From Bradyrhizobium aeschynomenes (GTDB taxonomy: Bacteria; Pseudomonadota; Alphaproteobacteria; Rhizobiales; Xanthobacteraceae), in assembly GCF_013178945.1 (NCBI RefSeq), contig NZ_JABFDM010000007.1, positions 372,001 to 436,000 of the forward strand: DNA of 64,000 nt. The letters run 5' to 3'. Positions 26,320 through 34,951 of this stretch are shown here, in pieces. How positions within the stretch are numbered: position 1 is the first letter of the stretch; the number at the start of each line of letters is the position of its first letter. A program made the position numbers and the translations under genes. The notes below the pieces were generated by a model, which was not told the origin of the DNA, ran no database searches, and saw only the letters and a program-made list of their open reading frames with translations.

Positions 26320-28092
26320 TCAGCCCGATACGCCGGCCGGCAGCAAGCCCTCCTCGATCGCCTTGATCTGCAGCGCGAGATATCTGGAGTTGATGCGGCA
26401 CTGCGCGAGGCTGCCGGCGATGAAGTACAGCCCTGGCTGCGGCGTACGCGTGTACATGTTGCGCAGTTCCTGGCCGCGACCAAAGCCCCAGATCGGACCG
26501 ATCAGGTCGGCGACCGCCTCGCCGTACAGCCGGCGCACCAGCTCCTCCTGCGGCTTGTAGCCGGTGGCGAGCACGATCAGGTCGGCCGCCAGTTTGCGTC
26601 CATCCTTCAGCTCCGCACCCTCGGCGCCGAAGCGCGCGATCGCATCGAACTGGATGAGCTTGACCGCGCCGCTGACCAGGAGGTCGGAGCAGCCGACGTT
26701 GAAGTAATAGCCGCCGCCGCGGGTGAGATATTTGAACTGCCAGCCGGTGCCGTCCTCGCCGAAATCGAGCTTGAAGCCGATCCGTGCGAGGCCGTCGAGC
26801 AGCGCGTGGTCGAGCTGCTTCGACTGTTCCGTCAGCATCTGGTGGCTGCGCCGGCCGAGCGCCAACGGCATCGATGCCGCGATCAGGTCGTTATCCTCGA
26901 GCGTGCCGTCATTGTAGGCGGCATAAGCGAGCTGCGCCGAAGGCTCGATGTTGGTGACCAGCGTCGGCGCCCGCTGCACCATGGTGACCTCGGCGCCGGC
27001 GGCTTGGAGATCCTGCGCGATGTCGTGGCCGGAATTGCCGGTGCCGATCACCAGCGCGTGTTTGCCGGCCCACGGCTCGCCGTCGCCATACTGGCTGGAA
27101 TGCAGCAGCGTGCCCTTGTAGTCGGCGAGGCCCGGCAGCTCCGGCCGGTTGGGAATGCCGCTCACACCGGTCGCCATGACGATGTGAGCAGGCTGCATGA
27201 CGCGTTGGCTGCCGTCTGCACGGCGCAGCGTCACGCGCCAGCGCCGCGCCGCCTCGTCATAGGTGCCGCCTTCGAATTCCGTGGCGGTCCAGATGTTCAG
27301 CTCCAGCGCCTCGGCATAAGCCTCGAACCAGTTGGCGAGCTTGTCCTTGGGGATGTAGACCGGCCAGCTCGGCGGAAACGGCATGTAGGGCATGTGATTG
27401 ACCTGCACCTGGTTGTGCAGGGTCAGCGCGTGATAGCGCTTGCGCCAGTTGTCGCCGATCCGGGCCTCGCGATCGACCACCAGCGTGTCGATCTGCAGCA
27501 TCGTCAGCCGCGCGGCGATGGCGAGCCCGGCCTGTCCCGCGCCGATCACCAGCACGGCGGGATCGCGATCGGCATAGGCGCGCGCGGCCTCGCGCTGGTC
27601 GAGCCAGTTCGGCCCGCGGAAGTCGCGCGAATAGGATTGGCCGCGCGGCCGGTGAGCGCCGATCGGCTCCTCGAACCCCTTGAGTTCGTCGAGCGCCGTC
27701 AGCAGCGTCCAGGCCTTCGGGCGCTGGCCATCGGCGGCATCCGGGATCAGCCGGACGATGCCGAAGCCACGGCCCTGGGTGGTCTCGAATTGAAGGATCG
27801 CCTCGATGCTGTCGGTGCCGGCGCGCGTCACACGGCGCGGGGCGGCGCGTCCCGCCGCGATGGCGAAGGCACGCGGCGCGGCCGCGCGCGCATCGGCCGG
27901 CAGCTCGCGCAGGATCGCCTCGCGCCCATTGAGCGTCTTGATGCGCCAGCTCAGCGCCAGCACGTCGCGCCAATAGCTGTCGGCCTGGAACAGACTTGTG
28001 AGATCGCCGGCGTCGGGCGCTGCGAGCGCCTGTGCGAACGCGGCGAGCCAGCTCTCGACGGTCGCCGTGAGGTCGTGCGTCCGGTCGAGCAT
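26320..28092 (-). CDS. Flavin-containing monooxygenase with N-terminal NTF2-like domain
   Basis: 590 residues from the ATG at 28092, chosen for GGGAGGA seven bases upstream (28113 is also in frame). The first ~150 residues look NTF2/SnoaL-like (SLFQADSYWRDVLALSWR). Next come the FAD-binding VLVIGAGQAGLAIAARL, then a segment related to the FMO/BVMO fingerprint (DYKGTLLHSSQYGDGE), the NADPH-binding HALVIGTGNSGHDIAQDL, and a late LIVLATGYKPQEEL. Such fused FMOs oxygenate soft nucleophiles or ketones. Substrate unknown. It is paired with an NHL-repeat gene. Confidence 0.88.
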   Translation of the reverse strand: MLDRTHDLTATVESWLAAFAQALAAPDAGDLTSLFQADSYWRDVLALSWRIKTLNGREAILRELPADARAAAPRAFAIAAGRAAPRRVTRAGTDSIEAILQFETTQGRGFGIVRLIPDAADGQRPKAWTLLTALDELKGFEEPIGAHRPRGQSYSRDFRGPNWLDQREAARAYADRDPAVLVIGAGQAGLAIAARLTMLQIDTLVVDREARIGDNWRKRYHALTLHNQVQVNHMPYMPFPPSWPVYIPKDKLANWFEAYAEALELNIWTATEFEGGTYDEAARRWRVTLRRADGSQRVMQPAHIVMATGVSGIPNRPELPGLADYKGTLLHSSQYGDGEPWAGKHALVIGTGNSGHDIAQDLQAAGAEVTMVQRAPTLVTNIEPSAQLAYAAYNDGTLEDNDLIAASMPLALGRRSHQMLTEQSKQLDHALLDGLARIGFKLDFGEDGTGWQFKYLTRGGGYYFNVGCSDLLVSGAVKLIQFDAIARFGAEGAELKDGRKLAADLIVLATGYKPQEELVRRLYGEAVADLIGPIWGFGRGQELRNMYTRTPQPGLYFIAGSLAQCRINSRYLALQIKAIEEGLLPAGVSG

Positions 28093-28173
28093 GCGTATCC
28101 TCCCGGCCGTCATGTCCGTGCGGCCCCGACGTTTGCCGAGCGTAACCCGGGACCGAGGCGGGCGGATAGGGTT

Positions 28174-28818
28174 CTATCCGACGACGCCCTCACGCTGCTT
28201 GATCACGCGGTAGTAGCTCCACCACAAATGCGCCGCCGCGCCGCGCAGCGGCCGCCAGCCTTCCGCGAGCGGCATCATCTGCTTCGCGGTCGGACGGGTG
28301 GCCAGGCCGAGCCCGACCTTCACCGCCTCCTGCACCGCCAGGTCGCCCGCCGGCCAGGCATCGCCATGGCCGAGACAGAACAGCAGATAGACGTCTGCGG
28401 TCCACGGGCCGATGCCGGGAAGGGCGGTCAGGGTCGCGTGCGCCGCGTCGGCGTCCTCATTGGCGAGCACGTCGAAGTTCAGCCGCGCCGCGCCGAGCTC
28501 GCGCGCGATGTGCTTCAGTGTCTTGATCTTGGCGGCCGACAGCCCGAGCCGCCCCAGCCGGTCGGCGCGGGCGCGGCGGATCGCATCCGCGTCGAACGGA
28601 TCGAACGCCGCCTGCACCCGTCCCCAGATTGCCGCCGCGCTGGCAGTCGACAGTTGCTGGCCACAGACGATGTGCGCGAGGCCGGCAAACCCCGGCTCCC
28701 GCCGCCGCAGCGCCGGCATGCCGGTGACCTGCAGAATCGGCGCGAGGCGGGTGTCCTGTCTGACGAGGTCTCGGATCGCGTCCTCGAGGATGTCCTGGCT
28801 GTCGAGATGAAGGGTCAT
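28174..28818 (-). CDS. DNA-3-methyladenine glycosylase II (AlkA-like)
   Basis: 214 residues from the ATG at 28818 (28848 also in frame). The helix-hairpin-helix motif is LTALPGIGPWTADVYLLFCLGH, followed by DAWPAGDLAVQ, which carries the catalytic Asp in the usual place. RREPGFAGLAHIVCGQQLS matches the family's N-terminal helical domain. It excises alkylated bases to start base-excision repair. It lacks the Ada-type N-terminal methyltransferase or regulator domain. Confidence 0.9.
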   Translation of the reverse strand: MTLHLDSQDILEDAIRDLVRQDTRLAPILQVTGMPALRRREPGFAGLAHIVCGQQLSTASAAAIWGRVQAAFDPFDADAIRRARADRLGRLGLSAAKIKTLKHIARELGAARLNFDVLANEDADAAHATLTALPGIGPWTADVYLLFCLGHGDAWPAGDLAVQEAVKVGLGLATRPTAKQMMPLAEGWRPLRGAAAHLWWSYYRVIKQREGVVG

Positions 28819-28914
28819 CGGGCTGTCGCGCTGCTCCGAGCTGCGCAATGCCCAGCCGGGTGGACGGCACGAAGAGCCGGGGCTAAGGCAGGATCAGTCA
28901 AAGTTGGAACTCTC

Positions 28915-29781
28915 ATGAGCTTGCGTAACATCCCCTCGGACATGGACCGCGACAAGGTGGCCGGGGTCGACTCCCTGCTGGATCGTGTGGTTCGCGAGCA
29001 CGGCGTGTTCCTGCCTCTGGCCATCGAGAGCGGCAGCCGCGCCTGGGGCTTCGCCTCGCCCGACAGCGACTATGATTGCCGGTTCGTCTATGTGCGTCGC
29101 GCCGCCGACCATATCAAGCCGTGGCCGGTGCGCGACGTCATCGAGTTTCCGCTGCAGGACGATTTCGACGCCAATGGCTGGGATCTCGCCAAGGCGTTGC
29201 GTCTTCTGCTGAAGGGCAATGCCGTGATCATCGAATGGCTGCGCTCGCCGGTGGTGTATCGCGGCGTCGCCTGGTTTCGTGATGACTTCCTGGCCTTCGC
29301 CAGAGGCGCGGCGAGGCGCGACGCCATCGCGCGGCATTATCTGCATCTCGGCGAGCGGCAGCGGCGGGTGTATTTCGGCGACGGCACCAGCGTGGCGCAG
29401 AAGAAGATCTTCTATGCGCTGCGGCCTGCTGCGACGCTGCGCTGGCTCCGCTTGCATCCGGCCGAAGCCGTGGCGCCGATGCATTTCCCGACCTTGATGG
29501 CCGAATGCGATCCGCCCGCCGCGCTGAGCGAAGAGGTCGCGGATCTCCTGCGCCGGAAGGCGCTGACCCATGAGCTTGGCAGCGCGGCGCTGCCGATGGC
29601 CGTCGCCGACTTCATCGATGTCGAATTCGAACTGGCCCGGTCGGCCTTCGGCGACGCTCGTGGCAGTTCGGCCGAGATGATGCAGCAGGCGGAGCAATTT
29701 TACCGGACCGTGGTTGAGCGTCTGGAATCCGAGGCGCAGGGAGCAGGGAAGCAGGGATTGGTTTCCTCGATATCGCCATGA
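28915..29781 (+). CDS. Predicted nucleotidyltransferase (YcgL/RlaP-like)
   Basis: 288 residues. The start at 28915 is set by the first plausible ATG past the divergent alkA gene. The polymerase-beta-type active site is ESGSRAWGFASPDSDYDCRFVYV, with GS and the DSDYD Asp pair. Then comes NGWDLAKALRLLLKGNAVIIEWLRSP, typical of the RNA-ligase-associated nucleotidyltransferase group (RlaP, PF10127). It probably transfers a nucleotide to RNA or protein; the true substrate is not known. It overlaps gluQ by four bases (ATGA), so the two are translationally coupled. Confidence 0.85.
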   Translation: MSLRNIPSDMDRDKVAGVDSLLDRVVREHGVFLPLAIESGSRAWGFASPDSDYDCRFVYVRRAADHIKPWPVRDVIEFPLQDDFDANGWDLAKALRLLLKGNAVIIEWLRSPVVYRGVAWFRDDFLAFARGAARRDAIARHYLHLGERQRRVYFGDGTSVAQKKIFYALRPAATLRWLRLHPAEAVAPMHFPTLMAECDPPAALSEEVADLLRRKALTHELGSAALPMAVADFIDVEFELARSAFGDARGSSAEMMQQAEQFYRTVVERLESEAQGAGKQGLVSSISP

Positions 29782-30650
29782 CGCCACCCGTTTTCCGATT
29801 TGCCCCCAGCCCGAACGGCTATCTCCATCTCGGCCACGCCTATTCGGCGCTGCTGAATTTCCGGCGCGCCCAGGAGAGCGGCGGCCGTTTCCTGCTGCGC
29901 ATCGAGGATATCGACCAGACCCGCTGCCGGCCGGAGTTCGAGCAGGCGATCGAAGAAGATCTCGCCTGGCTCGGCATCGTCTGGGAGCGGCCGGTGCGGC
30001 GGCAGTCGGAGCATCTCGCCGACTATGGCGCTGCGTTGAACCGGCTGCGGGCGCTGGGGCTGGTCTATCCGAGCTTCGAGAGCCGGGCCGAGATCGCCCG
30101 CCTGGTGGCGGAGCGCGAGGCGCACGGCGGCTGGCTCCGCGATCCTGACGGCGCGCCGCTTTATCCGGGAAGCGCCGGAACCCTGTCCGAAGCCCAGCGT
30201 GCAGAGCTGATCGCCGGCGGCCAGCCTTATGCGCTGCGGCTCGATATGGCCGCCGCGGTCGGACGTGCCGGGCGGCTGAGCTGGGATGAGTTGGGCGCCG
30301 GCCCGTCCGGCGAGACGGGGGGCGTGGATGCGCGGCCAGAGGCCTGGGGCGACGTCATCCTGGCGCGCAAGGAGACGCCGACCAGCTACCATCTCTCGGT
30401 CGTGATCGACGATGCGCTCCAGGGAGTGACCGAGGTCGTCCGCGGTCAGGATCTGTTTCATGCGACCAGCGTGCACAGGCTCTTGCAGGCCCTGCTCGGA
30501 CTGCCGGCGCCGACCTATCGGCACCACCAACTGATTCGCGATGACCGCGGCCAGAAGCTCTCCAAGTCGAGCCAGGCGACAGGATTGCGCGCTCTGCGCG
30601 CGGAAGGCGTCTCTCCGGCCGAAATCCGACACAGGATCGGCTTGGTCTAG
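29778..30650 (+). CDS. gluQ: Glutamyl-Q tRNA(Asp) synthetase
   Basis: 290 residues. It has class I aminoacyl-tRNA synthetase signatures: a HIGH-type HLGH at residues 17-20 in RFAPSPNGYLHLGHAYSAL, and KLSKSSQATGLRALR. The length is about that of the catalytic domain alone, with no anticodon-binding domain, as in GluQRS, which attaches Glu to queuosine of tRNA(Asp). The segment that holds the zinc-binding Cys in the E. coli enzyme reads YPSFESRAEI here, so the zinc site appears lost. It is coupled to the upstream nucleotidyltransferase gene. Confidence 0.92.
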   Translation: MTPPVFRFAPSPNGYLHLGHAYSALLNFRRAQESGGRFLLRIEDIDQTRCRPEFEQAIEEDLAWLGIVWERPVRRQSEHLADYGAALNRLRALGLVYPSFESRAEIARLVAEREAHGGWLRDPDGAPLYPGSAGTLSEAQRAELIAGGQPYALRLDMAAAVGRAGRLSWDELGAGPSGETGGVDARPEAWGDVILARKETPTSYHLSVVIDDALQGVTEVVRGQDLFHATSVHRLLQALLGLPAPTYRHHQLIRDDRGQKLSKSSQATGLRALRAEGVSPAEIRHRIGLV

Positions 30651-30846
30651 CCGTGTCCTCGCGCAAGTCCCGCTGTCTCCACATGTTTCCGGAGGGGACA
30701 ACCTCCGGGGCATCGTGACACCCGGAAACGACCGTGCCATGCTGCTCGGTAGCGCGGGGTAATCGGGAGCTTCAATCGAAAGCGGCACGGCGAGACATGA
30801 CAAGACAAGTGCCCCTTCGTTTTTCGGAGTTCATGTCACAGGGGCC

Positions 30847-32325
30847 ATGATGAAGCGCGTTCGGAACACGAGTACGGGGCGTCGGGCCCGCCCGGCCAAG
30901 CCGGCTGCCAAGCGCGCCGGCACGACCAAATCGCTTGCTGAAACCAAGTCGTCCAAGACTTCTTCGAGGCCGTCGTCTTCTAAGCGGTCGTCGAAAGCGA
31001 CAGCCGCGGCACCGGTGAAAGAGCGCGCGAAGGCGCGGCCTCTGAAGAAGCACGTCCCGCAGGTGACCGGCATGGCCGGAGCCCGATACAGTTCGGCCAG
31101 ACAAGAGGCGAGCAAGCCGCGACCAAAGACCGCTGATGGCGCCCTGCCTGGGCCCGGTGTCGTCGAGGCCGCGCTCGCGGTCTTCGCCCATGAGGTCCGT
31201 ACGCCGCTGACGGGCATTCTCGCGATCAGCGACCTGCTCGCCACATCCGAACTCGGCGAGCGCGAGCGGCGCTGGGTGGACACCATCAAGGCCGGCGCGG
31301 AGCACCTCTCCAGCTTGGCGACCCTGTTCGTCGACGCCGCCAAGGACGAGACCACGGGGGCGCTGCTGCGCGAGGATCTGTTCGATCTCCGCGTGCTGGC
31401 ACGGGCTGCCGGCGACTCGCTGTCCGGCCGCGCCGCGGCGAAGGGCCTGGAGGCCAGGGTCGACCTGTCAGAGTCCTTGCCGGGGCTCGTGGTCGGCGAT
31501 CCCGTCCGCCTGCGTGCGGCGCTGGAAAACCTGATCGACAATGCGGTGAAGTTCACCGAGCAGGGCGGCGTGGCGCTGGAGATCGGGCTGGCCGGCAAGG
31601 CCGGGCGCGGCAAGGCGCCAAAAGCCGTCAAAAGTACAGCAAAGGGCAAGGTCGCGGTCGCCTTTCGTATCTCCGACTCCGGCATCGGGTTGACCCTCCA
31701 GGAAATCCGGCGGCTGTTCCGTCCCTTCAGCCAGGCCAACGTCTCGATTGCCTCGCGCTTTGGCGGCGCGGGTCTCGGCCTGTCCTCGGTCCGGCAGCTG
31801 GCCCGCGCCATGGGGGGCGATGTCGCGGTCGAGCCGCACGAGGGCGGCGGGACGACCTTCACCTTGACGGTCACGCTGACCGTTGCGGCGGTCCCGCAGA
31901 CGACGGCGGAGGGCGGCGAGGATGGCGTCACCTTGGTCCCGACCCGGGCCTTGCGCATCCTCGGGGTGGAGGACAATCCGTTCGGCCGCGTGGTGCTCAA
32001 CACCATCCTCAACGAGCTCGGCCATCAGGCCGAGTTCATCGGTCGCGGCGAAGCCGCGCCCGAGCGGGTCGCTGCCGGCAGCTACGACGCCGTGCTGATG
32101 GACATGGTGCTGCCCGGCATCAACGGCATCGAGACGATCGCCCAGATCCGCGCCCTTGGTGCGCCCCACGGGACCATCCCGATCATCGGCGTGTCCGGAC
32201 GCGGCGAGGACGAGGCGGCCTCGCGCGCCGCCGGCGCGGACGCGTTCCTGCTCAAGCCTGTTTCACCGCGGGCTCTAGCGACTGCGCTTCTTGGAGCGAC
32301 ACGCCGCGCGGCAGCCGCGACTTGA
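30847..32325 (+). CDS. Hybrid sensor histidine kinase with basic N terminus
   Basis: 492 residues. Residues 1-95 are Lys/Arg/Ser/Ala-rich, without a sensor domain or transmembrane helix. HisKA has the phospho-acceptor His115 in FAHEVRTPLTGI. HATPase_c has ENLIDNAVKFTE (N box), ISDSGIGL and FGGAGLGLS. The C-terminal receiver has Asp419 in DAVLMDMVLPGING and a Lys in LLKPVSP. It is cytoplasmic. The phosphorelay partner is unknown; no response regulator or Hpt gene is adjacent. Its 3' end overlaps the convergent yihY-like gene by 74 bases. Confidence 0.88.
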   Translation: MMKRVRNTSTGRRARPAKPAAKRAGTTKSLAETKSSKTSSRPSSSKRSSKATAAAPVKERAKARPLKKHVPQVTGMAGARYSSARQEASKPRPKTADGALPGPGVVEAALAVFAHEVRTPLTGILAISDLLATSELGERERRWVDTIKAGAEHLSSLATLFVDAAKDETTGALLREDLFDLRVLARAAGDSLSGRAAAKGLEARVDLSESLPGLVVGDPVRLRAALENLIDNAVKFTEQGGVALEIGLAGKAGRGKAPKAVKSTAKGKVAVAFRISDSGIGLTLQEIRRLFRPFSQANVSIASRFGGAGLGLSSVRQLARAMGGDVAVEPHEGGGTTFTLTVTLTVAAVPQTTAEGGEDGVTLVPTRALRILGVEDNPFGRVVLNTILNELGHQAEFIGRGEAAPERVAAGSYDAVLMDMVLPGINGIETIAQIRALGAPHGTIPIIGVSGRGEDEAASRAAGADAFLLKPVSPRALATALLGATRRAAAAT

Positions 32326-33169
32326 TGATCGAGGCGTTCAATTCGCCGCCATACACGAAGATTGCGGCGATGAAATACAGGAACACCAGCGCGATGATCA
32401 CGGACGCGAGTCCGGCATACATGGTGACGTAGTTGTTGGCGAAGCGCGCCAGGTACTGGCCGAACACGATGCCCGAGACCAGCGAGGCGACGAAGGTGAA
32501 GACGATGCCTGGCATGATCTGCATGAAGCTGCGCCGCCCCGCCGGCAGCCAGGCGTGCAGGATGAACAGCGCGACGACCAGCGCGCTGATGGTGATGCCA
32601 TAGCGGGACAGGTTGACGAAGCGCTCATTGGCCTCGACCGCCAGCGGCAGATAGCGCCGGGCGGTGGCCAGCATCAGCGGGCCGAGCACGATCAGGAACG
32701 ACATCGCCAGCGCCGTGATCGCGGCAACCAGGGTATAGCCGATCGATTCCAGCCGCAGCCAATACCAGCGGCGCTGCTCGATCACGCCATAGGCGCGGTT
32801 GAGCGCGACCCGCAGTGCCTCGACGCCGTTCGAGGCGAAATAGACCGCGAGAACGGCACCGATCGTCAGCGCGTCGGTCCGGGTCGTGGTCAGCACGTCG
32901 TGGATCTCGCCGGTCAGCGCATCCGCGACCTGCGCCGGCCAGGTCTCGAGCATCAGGGTGGCGGCCTGGTCGGCGAGGTCCTTGGAGCCGAGAAAGCCGG
33001 CGAGCGACGTCAACACGATCAGGAAGGGAAACAGCGCCATCAGGGTGGACAGCGCGATGTGGCTGGCAATCGCCCAGCCGTCATCGGCGAGGAACGTGTA
33101 GAACGCATCCATGACGACGTGGAAGATGTAGCGAAGCGCCTTCACCTGTCCCTGCACTCCGCGAAACAA
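32252..33169 (-). CDS. YihY/UPF0761 family membrane protein
   Basis: 305 residues with six hydrophobic helices. Motifs of the family formerly called ribonuclease BN-like are present: DDGWAIASHIALSTLMALFPFLIVL, SNGVEALRVALNRAYG, and a C-terminal VFLYFIAAIFVYGGELNA. No RNase activity should be inferred, since that early annotation was wrong for YihY. It probably functions as an inner-membrane protein of unknown role. The last 74 bases overlap the 3' end of the histidine kinase gene on the other strand. Confidence 0.88.
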   Translation of the reverse strand: MFRGVQGQVKALRYIFHVVMDAFYTFLADDGWAIASHIALSTLMALFPFLIVLTSLAGFLGSKDLADQAATLMLETWPAQVADALTGEIHDVLTTTRTDALTIGAVLAVYFASNGVEALRVALNRAYGVIEQRRWYWLRLESIGYTLVAAITALAMSFLIVLGPLMLATARRYLPLAVEANERFVNLSRYGITISALVVALFILHAWLPAGRRSFMQIMPGIVFTFVASLVSGIVFGQYLARFANNYVTMYAGLASVIIALVFLYFIAAIFVYGGELNASIIKSRLPRGVSLQEAQSLEPAVKQA

Positions 33170-33275
33170 TCGATCTCCTACAATCCGATATTACGGATGC
33201 AAAAGCCAGAAGTTGCAGCCCTGGACGTCCCGATCCGGCATGGCGCTCCTTCGTCTGCGGTGTTATCTAGCGCGA

Positions 33276-33470
33276 ATGGCTTCACTTCTCGGTAAATTCA
33301 TCCTTCCGATCGCCGTCGGCGCGGTCGCCCTGGTGCTGTTTCTCGGCCTCGTCAACATGACGCGCGGCGGCTCGCCCAATCTGTCGCAGAAGCTGATGCG
33401 CTGGCGGGTGATCCTGCAATTCGTCGCGATCGTCATTGCCATGGCGGCGATCTGGGCGATGGGACGCTGA
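33276..33470 (+). CDS. Twin-transmembrane HIG1-like small protein
   Basis: 64 residues starting MASLLGKFILPIAVG. There are two hydrophobic helices joined by a short polar loop (RGGSPNLSQKLMRWRVILQ), the arrangement of bacterial HIG1/twin-TM proteins. The basic RWRV motif just before the second helix is characteristic. Homologous HIG1-domain proteins associate with respiratory complexes in mitochondria; the bacterial role is unclear. It stands 42 bases ahead of the cobalamin adenosyltransferase gene and may be co-transcribed with it. Confidence 0.8.
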   Translation: MASLLGKFILPIAVGAVALVLFLGLVNMTRGGSPNLSQKLMRWRVILQFVAIVIAMAAIWAMGR

Positions 33471-33511
33471 GACGCTTCGACGCTGGCAAACTGGGACGTT
33501 GAGAAAACAGC

Positions 33512-34084
33512 ATGGTGGTCCTCAATCGCATCTACACGCGCACCGGTGATGACGGGACGACCGCGCTCGGCAATGGTGAGCGCCGGCCGAAATTCGACCT
33601 GCGCGTCTCCGCCTATGGAACCGTGGACGAGACCAACGCTGCCCTCGGCGTCGTCCGGCTGCATCTCGCCGAAGCGCCCGAGATCGATGCGATGCTGGGC
33701 CTGATCCAGAACGACCTGTTCGACCTCGGCGCCGATTTGGCGGTGCCGCAGCGCGAGGGCAAGGCGGAGCGGCTGCGCGTGGTCGGCAGCCAGGTCGATC
33801 GGCTGGAGCGGGACATCGATACGCTGAACGAGCGGCTGTCGCCGCTGACCTCGTTCGTGCTTCCCGGGGGAACCCCCGCAGCCGCCCATCTGCACGTCGC
33901 GCGTACCATTTGCCGCAGGGCGGAACGGATCATGGCGGAACTCGCGGGCAAGCCCGACGAGCCGGTCAGCGAGGCTGCCATTCGTTATATGAACCGGCTG
34001 TCGGATTTCCTGTTCGTGGCGAGCCGCGCCGCCAACCGGAACGGCGCCGGCGACGTGTTGTGGGTGCCCGGGCAGAACCGTTAA
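33512..34084 (+). CDS. Cob(I)alamin adenosyltransferase (PduO type)
   Basis: 190 residues. The N-terminal IYTRTGDDGTTALGNGERRPK is the ATP-binding motif of PduO/MMAB enzymes, followed by DETNAALGVVR. LPGGTPAAAHLHVARTICRRAER carries the conserved RxxCRRxER core, and SDFLFVASRAANR closes the fold. It transfers the adenosyl group of ATP to cob(I)alamin, making the coenzyme for mutases such as methylmalonyl-CoA mutase. It sits before the ETF genes, a common alphaproteobacterial arrangement. Confidence 0.93.
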   Translation: MVVLNRIYTRTGDDGTTALGNGERRPKFDLRVSAYGTVDETNAALGVVRLHLAEAPEIDAMLGLIQNDLFDLGADLAVPQREGKAERLRVVGSQVDRLERDIDTLNERLSPLTSFVLPGGTPAAAHLHVARTICRRAERIMAELAGKPDEPVSEAAIRYMNRLSDFLFVASRAANRNGAGDVLWVPGQNR

Positions 34085-34201
34085 CCCGGCGGCGTGCGAG
34101 CTTGCTTTTTTCACCCCTCGCGCGTTGACCGGGGGGTACGGGCGCTTTAGGTTCCGCGCCCGAAAGGTCAACCCCGGACAATTTAGAGCGAAAGAGGATC
34201 G

Positions 34202-34951
34202 ATGAAGGTTCTGGTGCCGGTCAAGCGGGTGGTCGATTACAACGTCAAGGTCCGCGTCAAGAGCGACGGATCGGGCGTTGAGCTCGCCAACGTCAAGATG
34301 TCGATGAATCCGTTCGACGAGATCGCCGTCGAGGAAGCGCTGCGGCTGAAGGAAGCTGGCAAGGCCACCGAGGTCGTCGTGGTCTCGATCGGGCCCGCGC
34401 AGGCGTCCGAGACGATCCGCACCGCGCTCGCGATGGGCGCGGACCGTGGCATCCTGGTCAAGGCCGAAGGCAACGTGGAACCGCTGGCGGTCGCCAAGAT
34501 CCTGAAAGCCGTGGCGCAGGAAGAGCAGCCCGGCCTGATCATCCTCGGCAAGCAGGCGATCGACGACGACAGCAACCAGACCGGCCAGATGCTCGCCGCG
34601 CTGCTCGGCTGGGCGCAGGCGACCTTCGCCTCCAAGCTCGAGGTCGAAGGGGCCGACTTCAAGGTCACCCGCGAGGTCGACGGCGGCCTGCAGACCGTGA
34701 AGCTGAAGGGACCGGCGATCGTCACCACCGATCTGCGCCTCAACGAGCCGCGCTACGCGTCGCTGCCGAACATCATGAAGGCGAAGAAGAAGCCGATCGC
34801 CGAGAAGACCGCCGCCGACACCGGTGTCGATCTCACGCCGCGGCTAGAAGTGATCAAGACCACTGAGCCGGCGGGCCGCAAGGCCGGCGTCAAGGTGAAG
34901 GACGTCGCCGAGCTCGTTTCCAAACTCAAGACCGAGGCGGGGGTGCTCTGA
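34202..34951 (+). CDS. etfB: Electron transfer flavoprotein subunit beta
   Basis: 249 residues, the usual length. The sequence opens MKVLVPVKRVVDYNVKVRVK and contains the signature GKQAIDDDSNQTGQMLAALLG and VTREVDGGLQTVKLKGPAIVTTDLRLNEPRYASLPN, which carry the AMP-binding and ETF-beta fingerprints. With EtfA it accepts electrons from acyl-CoA dehydrogenases and passes them to ETF-ubiquinone oxidoreductase. GAAAGAGG lies upstream. The stop of etfB shares one base with the start of etfA. Confidence 0.97.
   Translation: MKVLVPVKRVVDYNVKVRVKSDGSGVELANVKMSMNPFDEIAVEEALRLKEAGKATEVVVVSIGPAQASETIRTALAMGADRGILVKAEGNVEPLAVAKILKAVAQEEQPGLIILGKQAIDDDSNQTGQMLAALLGWAQATFASKLEVEGADFKVTREVDGGLQTVKLKGPAIVTTDLRLNEPRYASLPNIMKAKKKPIAEKTAADTGVDLTPRLEVIKTTEPAGRKAGVKVKDVAELVSKLKTEAGVL

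Noticed and set aside
25189..28914. Very long open plus-strand frame leading into the nucleotidyltransferase gene
   Set aside because: It is antisense to four well-supported minus-strand genes (HNH, NHL, FMO, AlkA) and has the Arg/Gln/Ala-heavy composition of a GC-rich shadow frame. Only the part from 28915 looks like a protein.
32252..33169. Ribonuclease BN function for the YihY-like gene
   Set aside because: The old annotation of YihY as RNase BN was an error; that activity belongs to an unrelated metallo-beta-lactamase-fold protein.
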